DNA from: Paracholeplasma morum | Lineage (GTDB): Bacteria > Bacillota_I > Bacilli_A > Acholeplasmatales > UBA5453 | Assembly: GCF_016907055.1 (NCBI RefSeq) | Contig: NZ_JAFBBG010000002.1 | Location: forward strand, 115,510 to 179,509 | DNA: 64,000 nucleotides | Direction: 5' to 3' | Shown here: positions 1-9,675 of the stretch, in pieces | Layout of the letters: every line of letters begins with the position of its first letter | Position numbering within the stretch: the first letter of the stretch is position 1 | The notes under the pieces: generated by a model | Databases searched by the model: none | Told to the model about the DNA's origin: nothing | The model's input: only the letters and a program-made list of their open reading frames with translations | Program-made: the position numbers and the translations under genes

Positions 1-335
1 TTATTTATGAGTTTTCTAGATAATATAATATTCTCATAGACTGTCAAATGTTCAATTAGGTTTTTATCACTAAGATAATACCCAACATCATGAAGTCTCA
101 ATTCTCTCTGTTCTTTAGTTGATAATTTGGATAAGTCCTTGTCGTTAAAGATAATTTCTCCACTATCAGGTGCTAGAAATCCACTGATTATGTTTAAGAG
201 GGTTGTTTTACCTGATCCAGACGGACCAGCAATAACTGTTAATCCTATGCTAAAAGAAAGCGATACATTGGTAATTGCTTTCGTAGTATCTTTCGTTTTT
301 GAGATGTATGTCTTTGATATGTTTGATAATTTCAT
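1..335 (-). CDS. ABC transporter ATP-binding protein, N-terminal part (runs off the window)
   Basis: The first 111 residues of an ABC ATPase are visible, beginning MKLSNISKTY at 335 and reading leftwards past base 1. A Walker A motif GPSGSGKTT sits near residue 38, and the layout resembles the MacB/LolD class. A GAAAGG ribosome site lies 8-12 bases upstream. The usual Q-loop (…FQ…NLI) reads VGYYLSDKNLI here, so the conserved glutamine appears to be serine. That is unusual and could mean reduced ATPase function. The gene starts only about 44 bases after the restored end of the MACPF gene and runs in the same direction, so the two may be co-transcribed. Signature and Walker B motifs lie outside the window, so the substrate cannot be judged. 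Confidence 0.85.
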   Translation of the reverse strand, partial: MKLSNISKTYISKTKDTTKAITNVSLSFSIGLTVIAGPSGSGKTTLLNIISGFLAPDSGEIIFNDKDLSKLSTKEQRELRLHDVGYYLSDKNLIEHLTVYENIILSRKLIN

Positions 336-355
336 TTGAATGGCCTTTCATATGT

Positions 356-366
356 TTGAGCGGGAA
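356..366 (+). repeat. Left copy of an 11-bp inverted repeat flanking the MACPF gene
   Basis: TTGAGCGGGAA on the + strand, between the MACPF gene end and the ABC ATPase start. The exact reverse complement lies at 1872-1882. An exact GC-rich 11-mer pair in this AT-rich DNA is unlikely by chance over 1.5 kb. Confidence 0.6.
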
Positions 367-378
367 TTTAATTAATTA

Positions 379-536
379 TTATTTTCTAAATATAATACTT
401 ATACTAACATTCTTATTAAGCCAATCATCATCACCAGCACCGTGAGCGCCATATCTAATGTAGATCGTGTTAGATTTTATATCCAAATTGCTCAACAAGA
501 ATGATGAAAATGTGTATGATCCTGTAGTATAAACGT
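379..536 (-). pseudogene. Displaced 3' end of the MACPF gene after a one-base frameshift
   Basis: After the codons for VT(F) near 531-541 the shifted frame reads TTGSYTFSSFLL and ends DDDWLNKNVSISI(IFRK) with TAA at 379-381, about 50 residues. This has the hydrophobic/polar alternation of a beta-rich C-terminal domain, while the annotated frame ends in an unlikely HTHFHHSC. The shift sits at a run of three A on the + strand (TTT on the coding strand); one more T would join the frames. It could be a true inactivating mutation, a programmed or slippage-dependent switch, or a sequencing error. Confidence 0.6.
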
Positions 537-1856
537 AACCTTAGCTTCTCCATCAACTTCAATCTCGAATTCCTTTTCTGAAACGAGATATTTATTATCC
601 TTAGTAGAATTACTAAATATATATATGTTTCTGTATCCGTCTTGAACTTCCTTATGATCCATTTTAACATCAACATCAGCGTAAAGATATCCTTGATTTA
701 TCAAGCTTTGTAGATTAATTCCATATTTTCCTAGCTCAACCTTATCAATATGTTGTTGGAACCTTCCATCATCATTGATAGTTTTGGATACTTCCCTAAT
801 CAGTGTTGGATTCATAATATAGTATGGATTGTCTTTTGGATCAAGCTTCGTGTAAGCTTCATATTTCTCATCGCAAAGATTGTCGAATGCGGCAATCATA
901 GAATCCTTAAGACTACTATACTCTTGTGGCAATATATCCCATAGAGGAATAATCCCCTCCGAAAACACTCCAATTATCTTCGAATTCGATTCTTTAATCG
1001 AATTATACCATGGGCTATAATTATTTATAAAATCCTCAAACGAGACCGATGAGAAGTTTTGTCCCCCGATAACTTTCATATTAATGTTTTTTACTAACTT
1101 CGAATTCGAGCGATTGTCATATACTCCAAAATCAATATCTAGCTTGCTTGTACCGTCTACAACTCCGCTGACTTTTGCATTAATTTCAGTTGATAAAGCT
1201 GACTTTATCTCTGATGTGAAGTTTATATAGTCTGACTTAACACTATAATTAAACTGCATTTTCCCACCCAATTTCAAGCCCGTGAGTAGATGTGTTCCAT
1301 ATATGTTATAAAACCAATTCCAATCACCGGTTTCATTCACTCTACTCAAACTATTTAAGTACTCGTCAGATAAATTATCGGCAAATTGCTTAGTATTGGA
1401 CTTATGATTCTCAATAACATAACTATGGGTTACATGCTCTGATTCTAGAGAATAATAGTAACTATTCGAGTGTGTATCTGAACTTTGATTGGATGATATT
1501 CCAAACTTTGTTTTTAGTCCAGCAGACAAAACTCCTTTTGTTGCCTCGATTCCTAGTTCATTTTCAAAGTTTGCATACTTCATTTCATAAACAGACTGAA
1601 TATCATCTCCTTCTGTGATATAGGTTTGTCCGCTACCAACATAAGTTTTCACAACATTGACACTATTTAAAAATGTCTCTGTCAAAACAGGTTGAGAAGT
1701 CTTGATGTTTTCTATTTTTATTTCATCAGAGTCAATCAAATTTATAGAGTAACCTAAGCCACCAACTATTTTCTCATTGTAAGTAGAAGCAAAAACAGAT
1801 TTAGCACTTAATAAAAATGATACCAATAACAATAATACACATAATACTTTTTTCAT
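492..1856 (-). CDS. Secreted MACPF/perforin-domain protein, probably frameshifted near its 3' end
   Basis: A 454-residue protein in the membrane-attack-complex/perforin superfamily, whose members oligomerise and insert beta-hairpins to form pores. Seen: a signal peptide (MKKVLCVLLLLVSFLLSAKSVFA), then the MACPF signature YGTHLLTGLKLGG at about residues 186-198, with tryptophan and tyrosine-rich sequence before it. The start at 1856 is chosen over an upstream ATG at 1907 because AAAGGA lies at the right distance and the signal peptide begins there. The frame stops at 492 (TGA), but another frame continues with sensible protein to 379, so the natural protein is probably about 492 residues long. 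Target and role are unknown; a bacteriocin, a toxin against host or competitor, or a surface protein are all possible. Confidence 0.85.
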   Translation of the reverse strand: MKKVLCVLLLLVSFLLSAKSVFASTYNEKIVGGLGYSINLIDSDEIKIENIKTSQPVLTETFLNSVNVVKTYVGSGQTYITEGDDIQSVYEMKYANFENELGIEATKGVLSAGLKTKFGISSNQSSDTHSNSYYYSLESEHVTHSYVIENHKSNTKQFADNLSDEYLNSLSRVNETGDWNWFYNIYGTHLLTGLKLGGKMQFNYSVKSDYINFTSEIKSALSTEINAKVSGVVDGTSKLDIDFGVYDNRSNSKLVKNINMKVIGGQNFSSVSFEDFINNYSPWYNSIKESNSKIIGVFSEGIIPLWDILPQEYSSLKDSMIAAFDNLCDEKYEAYTKLDPKDNPYYIMNPTLIREVSKTINDDGRFQQHIDKVELGKYGINLQSLINQGYLYADVDVKMDHKEVQDGYRNIYIFSNSTKDNKYLVSEKEFEIEVDGEAKVTFILQDHTHFHHSC

Positions 1857-1871
1857 TATTCTATCCTTTCG

Positions 1872-1882
1872 TTCCCGCTCAA
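1872..1882 (-). repeat. Right copy of the 11-bp inverted repeat, in the MACPF 5' untranslated region
   Basis: TTGAGCGGGAA read on the - strand, upstream of the MACPF ribosome site (about 1861-1866) and downstream of its likely -10 box (1907-1912). The repeat pair therefore encloses the whole coding sequence with its ribosome site but leaves the promoter outside. Confidence 0.6.
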
Positions 1883-1906
1883 TAATAATATCAATTAAAA
1901 TCAACA

Positions 1907-1912
1907 ATTATA
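1907..1912 (-). promoter_or_regulatory. Candidate -10 box for the MACPF gene
   Basis: TATAAT on the - strand, about 50 bases before the chosen start. The -35 region at 17-base spacing (TTAAAG) matches poorly, so the promoter is weak or needs an activator. Confidence 0.4.
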
Positions 1913-1945
1913 ACGGCACATCTGTCATACTTTAACGTCTTATAA

Positions 1946-1976
1946 CAAAAAAACGGAAACTTATTTAAGTTCCCGT
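1946..1976 (-). terminator. Intrinsic terminator of the membrane hydrolase gene
   Basis: On the - strand, ACGGGAACTT and AAGTTTCCGT pair as a 10-bp stem with one G-U, with a short AAAT-type loop, followed by a run of seven T. It lies just after the hydrolase stop codon. Confidence 0.8.
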
Positions 1977-1992
1977 CTAAAAACTACAAGAG

Positions 1993-4044
1993 TTATTTGA
2001 ATGTGATTAGGTAAACAGCTGTGTTTGCTACAGCAACAAATGTGAAGAACATTGTTGTGAAGAATACACCTGTCCAAATATTGCCTGTCTTTTCAGCAAA
2101 TCTTCTTAAGATGATACCTGCAACCACTAAGGTTGGAACTAAACCAACTAATAGGATTGCGTTAAGTGCGAAGTTGTTGAATGCTGCAACACCTGTGTTG
2201 TATAGAACAAAATAGTCATACACTAAGAATAAAATGACTGGTCCAACCAATAGCACTGCTGCTAAGATATCAGCTAGTATTGGCTTCATCTTCTTAGCAT
2301 TAACGAATACGCTAATACCTACAGCTAAGTAGTAAACGAAGAATATTGGCATATATCTTAATGCTGCAATAAATTGACGGTTGTTGAAGACTTTAATTGC
2401 ATATGTATAGAATCTAAAGTCTGTCTTAAAAATCCATTCAATGATCGCAATGAATAAGAAGAATCCAAATGTTAAGACTACTGAAGTTACTAAGCCCATA
2501 CCAACTTCTGTCCAAGATGCTTTAAGCCCGTAAGGGTTATCAGAAACTTTGAACATTGGTGTAGTAGCAAATGTAATCAGTAATGTTAATAAACCGGCTG
2601 TCATTGCCCAATATGCGATCGTGTTAACGGACGGTGCGCTCCAGTAATTAACATTGTTAATGATTGTTGGATTAACCAGTACCCATCTAAATGCTAATGC
2701 GATTAAAACAACTACAGAAGAACCAAGTGTAATCTTTTGTGCAAGTTTAACAAGTCTTTCTTCTTCTTTAACAAGGGTAATTAACCATGCACCGATTACG
2801 AAGAATATTGCCCCACCAGCAACATAATGCATCGTTTTCGCAAGTAAGCTCATACCTGCAGCTTGTCTGTCCATGAAGATGTTTAAATAGAAAGTACTTA
2901 ACAATAACGATCCTGCAATTAAAACCACTTTAAGTTTGTTTAAATGAGGTTCGTTGGATGATTTTAGGCTAGTTGATTCACTTTGTTGTTTAATAATTCT
3001 ATTGAAAACTGGTAATTGTGTTAGTAAAGTGAATGCTGGGAAAATCATTAAGAACAATGCGATTAAAGCGATAAGTGTAAATGCTTCTTTAAGCCACCAT
3101 ACTTGTCCACCTTTTTCTTCAATACCATATGAAGAAAGTGTGCCTAAATCTGCATGTCTATTAAGTTGGAATTCAAATGCATCTGTGAAGAAATCAATTG
3201 TATTTCTACCAGTTTCTAAGCTCCAAGTATTTTGAGGATGTGTTTCATCAGGTGTATAGATGATTCTTTGACCAGAATCTCTGTCATACCATGTTGAGGC
3301 TTCTGCATTGCCTTCGTCATCTCTACCAAGGAACTTAAGCCCCACAGTGTCTTTAACGAAATCTTTGTATTTTACAGTGCCGGCAGCACCACTATTATCA
3401 AAGAAGAATTGATCCCAATGGGCAGCGATAATACCAGCAGATCTTGGTCCAAACATAGTTTCTGGATTGGCAACACCAATATATCTAAAGTCAGCACCAA
3501 CTGGTAATGCTGCAGCTATCTTTCTGTAACCATTTGTTAAGAAATCCATTTCATCAAAAATGACTGCATAGGATGATGAGAATCCGCCCATAGAGTGACC
3601 GCTTACGCCAATCATACCATCGCCATTAGCCGCTTTTAAGACAAAATCTAAATCATAAACATATTGTACAGCGTCATATACTGATCTAACAAAGAAGTTA
3701 AACGCAGCCGGTGTATCCCATTTTGAATCGCCATGGTCGTACATATCAAATGCCAATACGACAAAGCCCCTTCTTGAAAGCTCAATGGCTCCAATTTCTT
3801 GCATTTCAGCATTGTTTAAATACCCATGGGTAAGTACTACTGCTGGTGCAGGTTTAGAATCACTAACGCCCTTAGGTTTATATAGGTAGCCTGAAAGAGT
3901 GCCTCTTTCTGTTTCAAAACTCACCTTATCAACCTTAACTTGAAAAAACGAGTTTTGAACCGTCGATGCGAAAAAACTTGATGCTAACACAACAATAACG
4001 AGTGTTAGTAACCATACAACTGGCTTTTGAATTTTCTTCAACAT
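1993..4044 (-). CDS. Membrane-anchored alpha/beta hydrolase fused to a polytopic membrane domain
   Basis: 683 residues. One N-terminal membrane segment (about 9-27) is followed by an exported alpha/beta hydrolase domain (about 40-300) with oxyanion-type HGY (73-75), nucleophile elbow GHSMGG (Ser151) and a candidate catalytic His in DETHPQN. The C-terminal half (about 330-683) holds roughly ten hydrophobic segments. The hydrolase part resembles the dienelactone hydrolase/acyl-peptidase group, so an ester or amide is the likely substrate. The fused membrane part is not recognised. GGAGAG precedes the ATG. A consensus promoter, a cre-like site and a strong terminator-like hairpin lie upstream, and a terminator follows the gene, so it is monocistronic. 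Substrate unknown. Confidence 0.8.
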   Translation of the reverse strand: MLKKIQKPVVWLLTLVIVVLASSFFASTVQNSFFQVKVDKVSFETERGTLSGYLYKPKGVSDSKPAPAVVLTHGYLNNAEMQEIGAIELSRRGFVVLAFDMYDHGDSKWDTPAAFNFFVRSVYDAVQYVYDLDFVLKAANGDGMIGVSGHSMGGFSSSYAVIFDEMDFLTNGYRKIAAALPVGADFRYIGVANPETMFGPRSAGIIAAHWDQFFFDNSGAAGTVKYKDFVKDTVGLKFLGRDDEGNAEASTWYDRDSGQRIIYTPDETHPQNTWSLETGRNTIDFFTDAFEFQLNRHADLGTLSSYGIEEKGGQVWWLKEAFTLIALIALFLMIFPAFTLLTQLPVFNRIIKQQSESTSLKSSNEPHLNKLKVVLIAGSLLLSTFYLNIFMDRQAAGMSLLAKTMHYVAGGAIFFVIGAWLITLVKEEERLVKLAQKITLGSSVVVLIALAFRWVLVNPTIINNVNYWSAPSVNTIAYWAMTAGLLTLLITFATTPMFKVSDNPYGLKASWTEVGMGLVTSVVLTFGFFLFIAIIEWIFKTDFRFYTYAIKVFNNRQFIAALRYMPIFFVYYLAVGISVFVNAKKMKPILADILAAVLLVGPVILFLVYDYFVLYNTGVAAFNNFALNAILLVGLVPTLVVAGIILRRFAEKTGNIWTGVFFTTMFFTFVAVANTAVYLITFK

Positions 4045-4081
4045 AATCTCTCCTTTTTCTATGTAATTTTATAGACTCCAT

Positions 4082-4167
4082 AAAAAAGAGTGAAGCTAAA
4101 ACTATTCTTAAAAGAATCGTTTTTCCAGCTTCACTCTACGGGCTCTAAGCGCTTACATTACGTTATC
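4082..4167 (-). ncRNA. Candidate small RNA or attenuated leader ending in a strong intrinsic terminator
   Basis: From the consensus promoter, about 30 bases of leader precede AGAGTGAAGCT, which pairs perfectly with AGCTTCACTCT (4127-4137 with 4087-4097). A further inner stem lies between the arms, and TTTTTT follows at 4082-4087. This is a complete terminator about 38 bases before the hydrolase start codon. Most transcripts should end here as an RNA of about 85 bases. Read-through or a conditional antiterminator would be needed to express the gene. No competing antiterminator fold was obvious. Confidence 0.5.
4145..4158. promoter_or_regulatory. cre-like catabolite-response site
   Basis: The palindromic core TAAGCGCTTA with flanks (CTAAGCGCTTACA) fits the CcpA/LacI-family cre consensus except at one outer base. 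It lies about 10-20 bases after the predicted start, a position where a bound repressor would block elongation. Confidence 0.65.
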
Positions 4168-4173
4168 GTTTTC

Positions 4174-4202
4174 ATTATATCACCCAAGGAAATATATGTC
4201 AA
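4174..4202 (-). promoter_or_regulatory. Perfect consensus sigma-70-type promoter
   Basis: TTGACA (4197-4202), a 17-base spacer and TATAAT (4174-4179) on the - strand. Transcription should start near 4167 and head toward the hydrolase gene. Confidence 0.9.
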
Positions 4203-4326
4203 CACGTTGGAAATAGGCTATTTTGAGTACTATATTCTACGAAAACAAGTGCGAAACTTTTTTACTTAATTGTTAATTAGTATAATTAACGATTGGTCTA
4301 TTGATATGAAATATGAATTACCCCTC

Positions 4327-4355
4327 TTGACTAAATCAAAGTTAAAATCTATAAT
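4327..4355 (+). promoter_or_regulatory. Promoter of the glycerol operon
   Basis: TTGACT (4327-4332), a 17-base spacer and TATAAT (4350-4355). The start would be near 4362, leaving a leader of about 95 bases before glpP. Confidence 0.85.
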
Positions 4356-4384
4356 GAAGGTAGAATTTAAGAGATAGAGTCTAG

Positions 4385-4441
4385 AGCAAAATCCACTAAT
4401 GCATATCGTATGAGCATTTTTTGAGTTTGCTATTATTTTTT
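4385..4441 (+). promoter_or_regulatory. Leader with nested hairpins and T-runs, possible GlpP antitermination target
   Basis: An outer stem AGCAAA/TTTGCT (4385-4390 with 4426-4431) encloses a weak inner hairpin ATGC…GCAT (4399-4417) followed by TTTTTT. A second T-run ends at 4441. GlpP family proteins act on leader terminators of glycerol genes, so control here is plausible, but the stems are weak and this assignment is inference. Confidence 0.4.
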
Positions 4442-4456
4442 TAAGAGGGGGTACTT

Positions 4457-5002
4457 GTGTTAAACAATCAAAGAATCATCCCAGCAATCGGAAATTTTCA
4501 AGATTTAAAAGTGTTCTTATCCAGTGATATGGTTTATGGTATACTGATGAACTTTCAACTGGCTCAATTACCTGAACTTGTATTAGAAATGAAAAAATTC
4601 AACAAGAAAGTATTAATTCATTCCGAACTAATCAAAGGATTAAGTTCTGATGAATTTGGAGCAATCTACTTAATTCAAACTCTAAAAATCGATGGCATCA
4701 TCTCAAGCAAACCTAGAGTTATCGAATTATGTAAGAAAAGGCAGGTGATTGGAATCCTAAGGTTTTTCCTTAAGGACTCAATATCACTTGAACAAGGTCT
4801 AGAAGTAGTTTCAAAACTCAATCCAGACTACCTAGAGGTTCTTCCAGCATTGTGTGTAGATTTATTACCCGAAATTAAAGAACATGTTAAATGTGACATT
4901 TTGATGGGTGGTTTAATAAGGTCTAAAGATCAAATCGCTAACTGCCTTTTAAGTGGGGCAATTGCTGTTACTACTAGCAATAAAGCGTTTTGGTTAAAAT
5001 AA
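4457..5002 (+). CDS. glpP: GlpP, glycerol-3-phosphate-responsive antiterminator
   Basis: 181 residues, the usual GlpP length. The opening (RIIPAIGN…), the KVLIHSELIKGL stretch, the PDYLEVLPAL strand and the end (GGLIRSKDQI…GAIAVTTSNK) follow the Bacillus GlpP pattern. In Bacillus, GlpP binds glycerol-3-phosphate and mRNA leaders, letting polymerase read through terminators of glycerol genes. The start is GTG, set by the strong site AAGAGGGGG at 4444-4451. It is the first gene of the operon and is followed by a hairpin before the dehydrogenase gene, a likely control point. Confidence 0.9.
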   Translation: MLNNQRIIPAIGNFQDLKVFLSSDMVYGILMNFQLAQLPELVLEMKKFNKKVLIHSELIKGLSSDEFGAIYLIQTLKIDGIISSKPRVIELCKKRQVIGILRFFLKDSISLEQGLEVVSKLNPDYLEVLPALCVDLLPEIKEHVKCDILMGGLIRSKDQIANCLLSGAIAVTTSNKAFWLK

Positions 5003-5026
5003 AAGTTAATCTAAGAAAAGAGACAT

Positions 5027-5062
5027 AAGAGAAAAAAGCGTTTTAGAAACCTTTTTTCTCTT
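5027..5062 (+). terminator. Hairpin between glpP and the dehydrogenase gene; terminator or GlpP target
   Basis: AAGAGAAAAAAG and CTTTTTTCTCTT form a perfect 12-bp stem with a 12-base loop. It has little GC and no clean T-run beyond the arm, so it may be a conditional terminator rather than an absolute one. Its position before the catalytic genes suits antitermination by GlpP. Confidence 0.6.
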
Positions 5063-5085
5063 TTCATTTATAAGGGGGCATTTAC

Positions 5086-6519
5086 ATGTATGATTATGTA
5101 GTTATTGGTTCAGGTATCATTGGTTCTTTGATCACAAGAGAACTATCGAGATACCCACTTAAAGTATTAGTGATTGATAAAGAAAATGATATTGCCAGTC
5201 ATCAAACCATCGCGAATAGCGCGATTGTTCACTCTGGCCATGACCCAAAAGAAGGGTCATTAAAAGCGAAGTTTTGTGTAGAGGGAAACCTCTTGTATGA
5301 ACAACTTGAAAAAGAATTAAATATTCCTCTTTTAAGAACCGGTGCATTAGTAGTAGCTCATGATGATGAAGAGATTAAGACGCTGCATGAACTCTATGAC
5401 CGTGCATTAAGAAATGGGGTTCCTAAGGTATCAATCATTTCAGGCGATGAAGCGAGAAAAAGAGATCCAAGGTTATCACAATCGATTGTGATGGCTCTAG
5501 ACCTACCAACAACCAAAGTCACTTTTCCTTGGGAAGTTGCGATTGCTAGTATTGGTAATGCGATAAAAAATGGCGCTGAATTTAAAAGAAATGCACACGT
5601 TATTAACATCATTAAACATGAGAATCACTTTGAATTAATACTGGAAAATAAGGATTCTATAGTGTCTAAAAATGTCATCAATTGCGCAGGCGTCAATAGT
5701 GACATAATCGCTTCATATATTGAAAATCCAGAATTTAAGATTATCCCTAAAAAAGGTGAATACTATGTATTAGACCGTAAGGCAAAAGGTCTGTTCAATA
5801 GTGTCATTTACCCACTACCAACTAAGAAGGGTAAAGGTGTTTTAATCGTCCCTCAAACACATGGTAATATTCTTTTAGGTCCTACCTCCACTATTACAAG
5901 TGAACGTGAAAACTATGGTACTTCAAGAGATGGTTTAACCTATATCAAAGAACACTTAAAAGACTTATCGAATGATATTCCTTATGATTTAATCATCAGA
6001 ACATTCGCAGGCATTAGAGCTTCTTCTACCTACGATGACTTCTATATCAAAGAATCAAAAACACACAAAGGTTTTTATCATGTCGCTGGCATTGATTCAC
6101 CAGGTCTTACTGCTGCACCAGCCATTGCGAACTACGTAGTTCATGAACTCCTTAAGATCAAACAACCCATGAAGAAAGTGTTTGATCCATACCGCGAGAA
6201 ACCTATTGTCTTTCATGAACTAGGAATGGATGAAAAACTTCAATTACTTCAAACAAAACCAAAATATGGAAACTTGATTTGTAAATGTGAAAAAATCAGT
6301 GAACAGGAAATCATTGATGCCATTCATGGTCCTACAGGCAATGACACCATTAAAGGCATCAAGAAACGTGCTAGAGCGGGTGCGGGTTTATGCCAAGGTG
6401 GGTATTGTGAAGGCTTAGTATTAAAGATCATCGCAAGAGAACTTAATAAGCCTTTGACAGAAGTTAATTACTATTCTATAGATACCCCAATTCTACTTAA
6501 GGAGACGAAGTCAAAATGA
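5086..6519 (+). CDS. FAD-dependent glycerol-3-phosphate dehydrogenase (GlpA-like) with C-terminal BFD-type Fe-S domain
   Basis: 477 residues. The N-terminal FAD-binding motif GSGIIG (8-13) opens a DAO-fold oxidoreductase domain. The C-terminus carries a bacterioferritin-associated-ferredoxin-like [2Fe-2S] module with Cys399, Cys401, Cys436 and Cys441 (CKC … CQGGYC). It probably oxidises glycerol-3-phosphate to dihydroxyacetone phosphate and passes electrons to the next two gene products instead of directly to oxygen, unlike the GlpO oxidase of many mycoplasmas. AAGGGGGC precedes the ATG. The end overlaps the next gene by four bases (ATGA). L-2-hydroxyglutarate oxidase is a related alternative, but the operon with glpK and glpP favours glycerol-3-phosphate. 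Confidence 0.85.
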   Translation: MYDYVVIGSGIIGSLITRELSRYPLKVLVIDKENDIASHQTIANSAIVHSGHDPKEGSLKAKFCVEGNLLYEQLEKELNIPLLRTGALVVAHDDEEIKTLHELYDRALRNGVPKVSIISGDEARKRDPRLSQSIVMALDLPTTKVTFPWEVAIASIGNAIKNGAEFKRNAHVINIIKHENHFELILENKDSIVSKNVINCAGVNSDIIASYIENPEFKIIPKKGEYYVLDRKAKGLFNSVIYPLPTKKGKGVLIVPQTHGNILLGPTSTITSERENYGTSRDGLTYIKEHLKDLSNDIPYDLIIRTFAGIRASSTYDDFYIKESKTHKGFYHVAGIDSPGLTAAPAIANYVVHELLKIKQPMKKVFDPYREKPIVFHELGMDEKLQLLQTKPKYGNLICKCEKISEQEIIDAIHGPTGNDTIKGIKKRARAGAGLCQGGYCEGLVLKIIARELNKPLTEVNYYSIDTPILLKETKSK

Positions 6520-7771
6520 AAACATACGATCTGACCATTATTGGTGGTGGCGCAGCTGGATTAGCAGCCTTAAAAAGTGCCCTTGATGATAGACTAAACA
6601 TATTACTAGTTGAACGTGAACGTATTTTAGGTGGCATCTTGAATCAATGTATTCATAATGGGTTTGGCTTACATATGTTTCATGAAGAACTAACTGGTCC
6701 AGAATACGCTTCAAGATTTATTGAATCTCTGTCTAATGAATCCTTTGATATCCTTTATGGAACAACCGTCATTGACATCAAGAAGAATGACTTATTTAAA
6801 CTAACGCTTACAAGCGAGGCCCACGGGTATCAAGAAATAAAGTCCAAAGCAGTGATCATTGCATCTGGATGTTATGAAAGAACACGTGGGGCCATTGAGC
6901 TTCCTGGCGAAAGACCTAAGGGCATTATGCCTGCAGGTAGTGCCCAAAGATATCTTAATATGGATGGGTATTTAGTTGGCAAAAACATCTTTATATTAGG
7001 CAGTGGAGACATCGGATTAATCATGGCTAGACGTATGACTTTAGAAGGCGCGAATGTACTGGGTGTTGCTGAAATAATGCCATATTCTAATGGTTTAACC
7101 AGAAACATTGTCCAGTGTTTAGATGACTATAACATCCCGTTATATTTATCTCATACCGTTACATACATCAAAGGTAAAGACAAATTAGAACAAATCACAA
7201 TTCAACAAGTAGACGATAAGTTTAACCCTGTTCCTAATACAGAAAAAACCTTTGATGTAGATACCTTACTTCTATCGGTAGGACTCATTCCTGATGTGGG
7301 GTTATTTGATTCCTTACAGATGACTAAAAGCAAGATTACTAAGAGTGCCGTTGTCGATCAAACCTTAATGACTTCTGTCGATGGGTTGTTTATCTGTGGG
7401 AATGCACTTCATGTTCATGATCTGGTTGACTGGGTAAGTAAAGAAGGCGAAAAGGCCGGTAATTATGCTAAACAATATTTATTTACTGGTAAGAATCCAA
7501 AACATGTAAAGAGGATTATCCCTGGAGCAAATATCCGTTATACAGTCCCTCAAGAAATCGACTTTAACAACATCAGTGAAGATGCCATTACGCTTTCCTT
7601 TAGGGTTACACGAAAAATGACTTCAGGCACATTTAAAGTAATGCAAAATGGTGAAGTCATTCAAATTAAGAAAGCAAAATACATCGCCCCAGCAGAAATG
7701 GAAAACATAACCATCAAATTTGAAGAACTTAAGAAGTTTGAAGACATCACTCTAGAATTGGAGGAAACATT

Positions 7772-7775
<4 letters not shown>
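6516..7775 (+). CDS. FAD/NAD(P)-dependent oxidoreductase, electron-transfer partner of the dehydrogenase
   Basis: 419 residues with an N-terminal dinucleotide motif GGGAAGLAA (about 9-17), a Cys in the ILNQCIHNGFG segment, and a second Rossmann motif GSGDIGLIMARR near 160. It belongs to the pyridine nucleotide-disulfide reductase group often found between GlpA-like and DUF1667 genes in clostridia and relatives. Likely role: pass electrons between the FAD/Fe-S dehydrogenase and NAD(P) or another carrier. ATGA overlaps join it to both neighbours, so translation is coupled and a complex is likely. Confidence 0.8.
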
Positions 7776-9627
<1,852 letters not shown>

Positions 9628-9645
9628 CCAAATACTTCTATCAAA

Positions 9646-9672
9646 AAGTGCCGTTCCATCCGAACGGCACTT
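9646..9672. terminator. Bidirectional terminator between glpK and the luxC-like gene
   Basis: AAGTGCCGTTC (9646-9656) pairs exactly with GAACGGCACTT (9662-9672) around a five-base loop. T-rich sequence follows on the + strand and a run of five T on the - strand, so it serves both convergent operons. Confidence 0.9.
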
Positions 9673-9675
9673 CTT

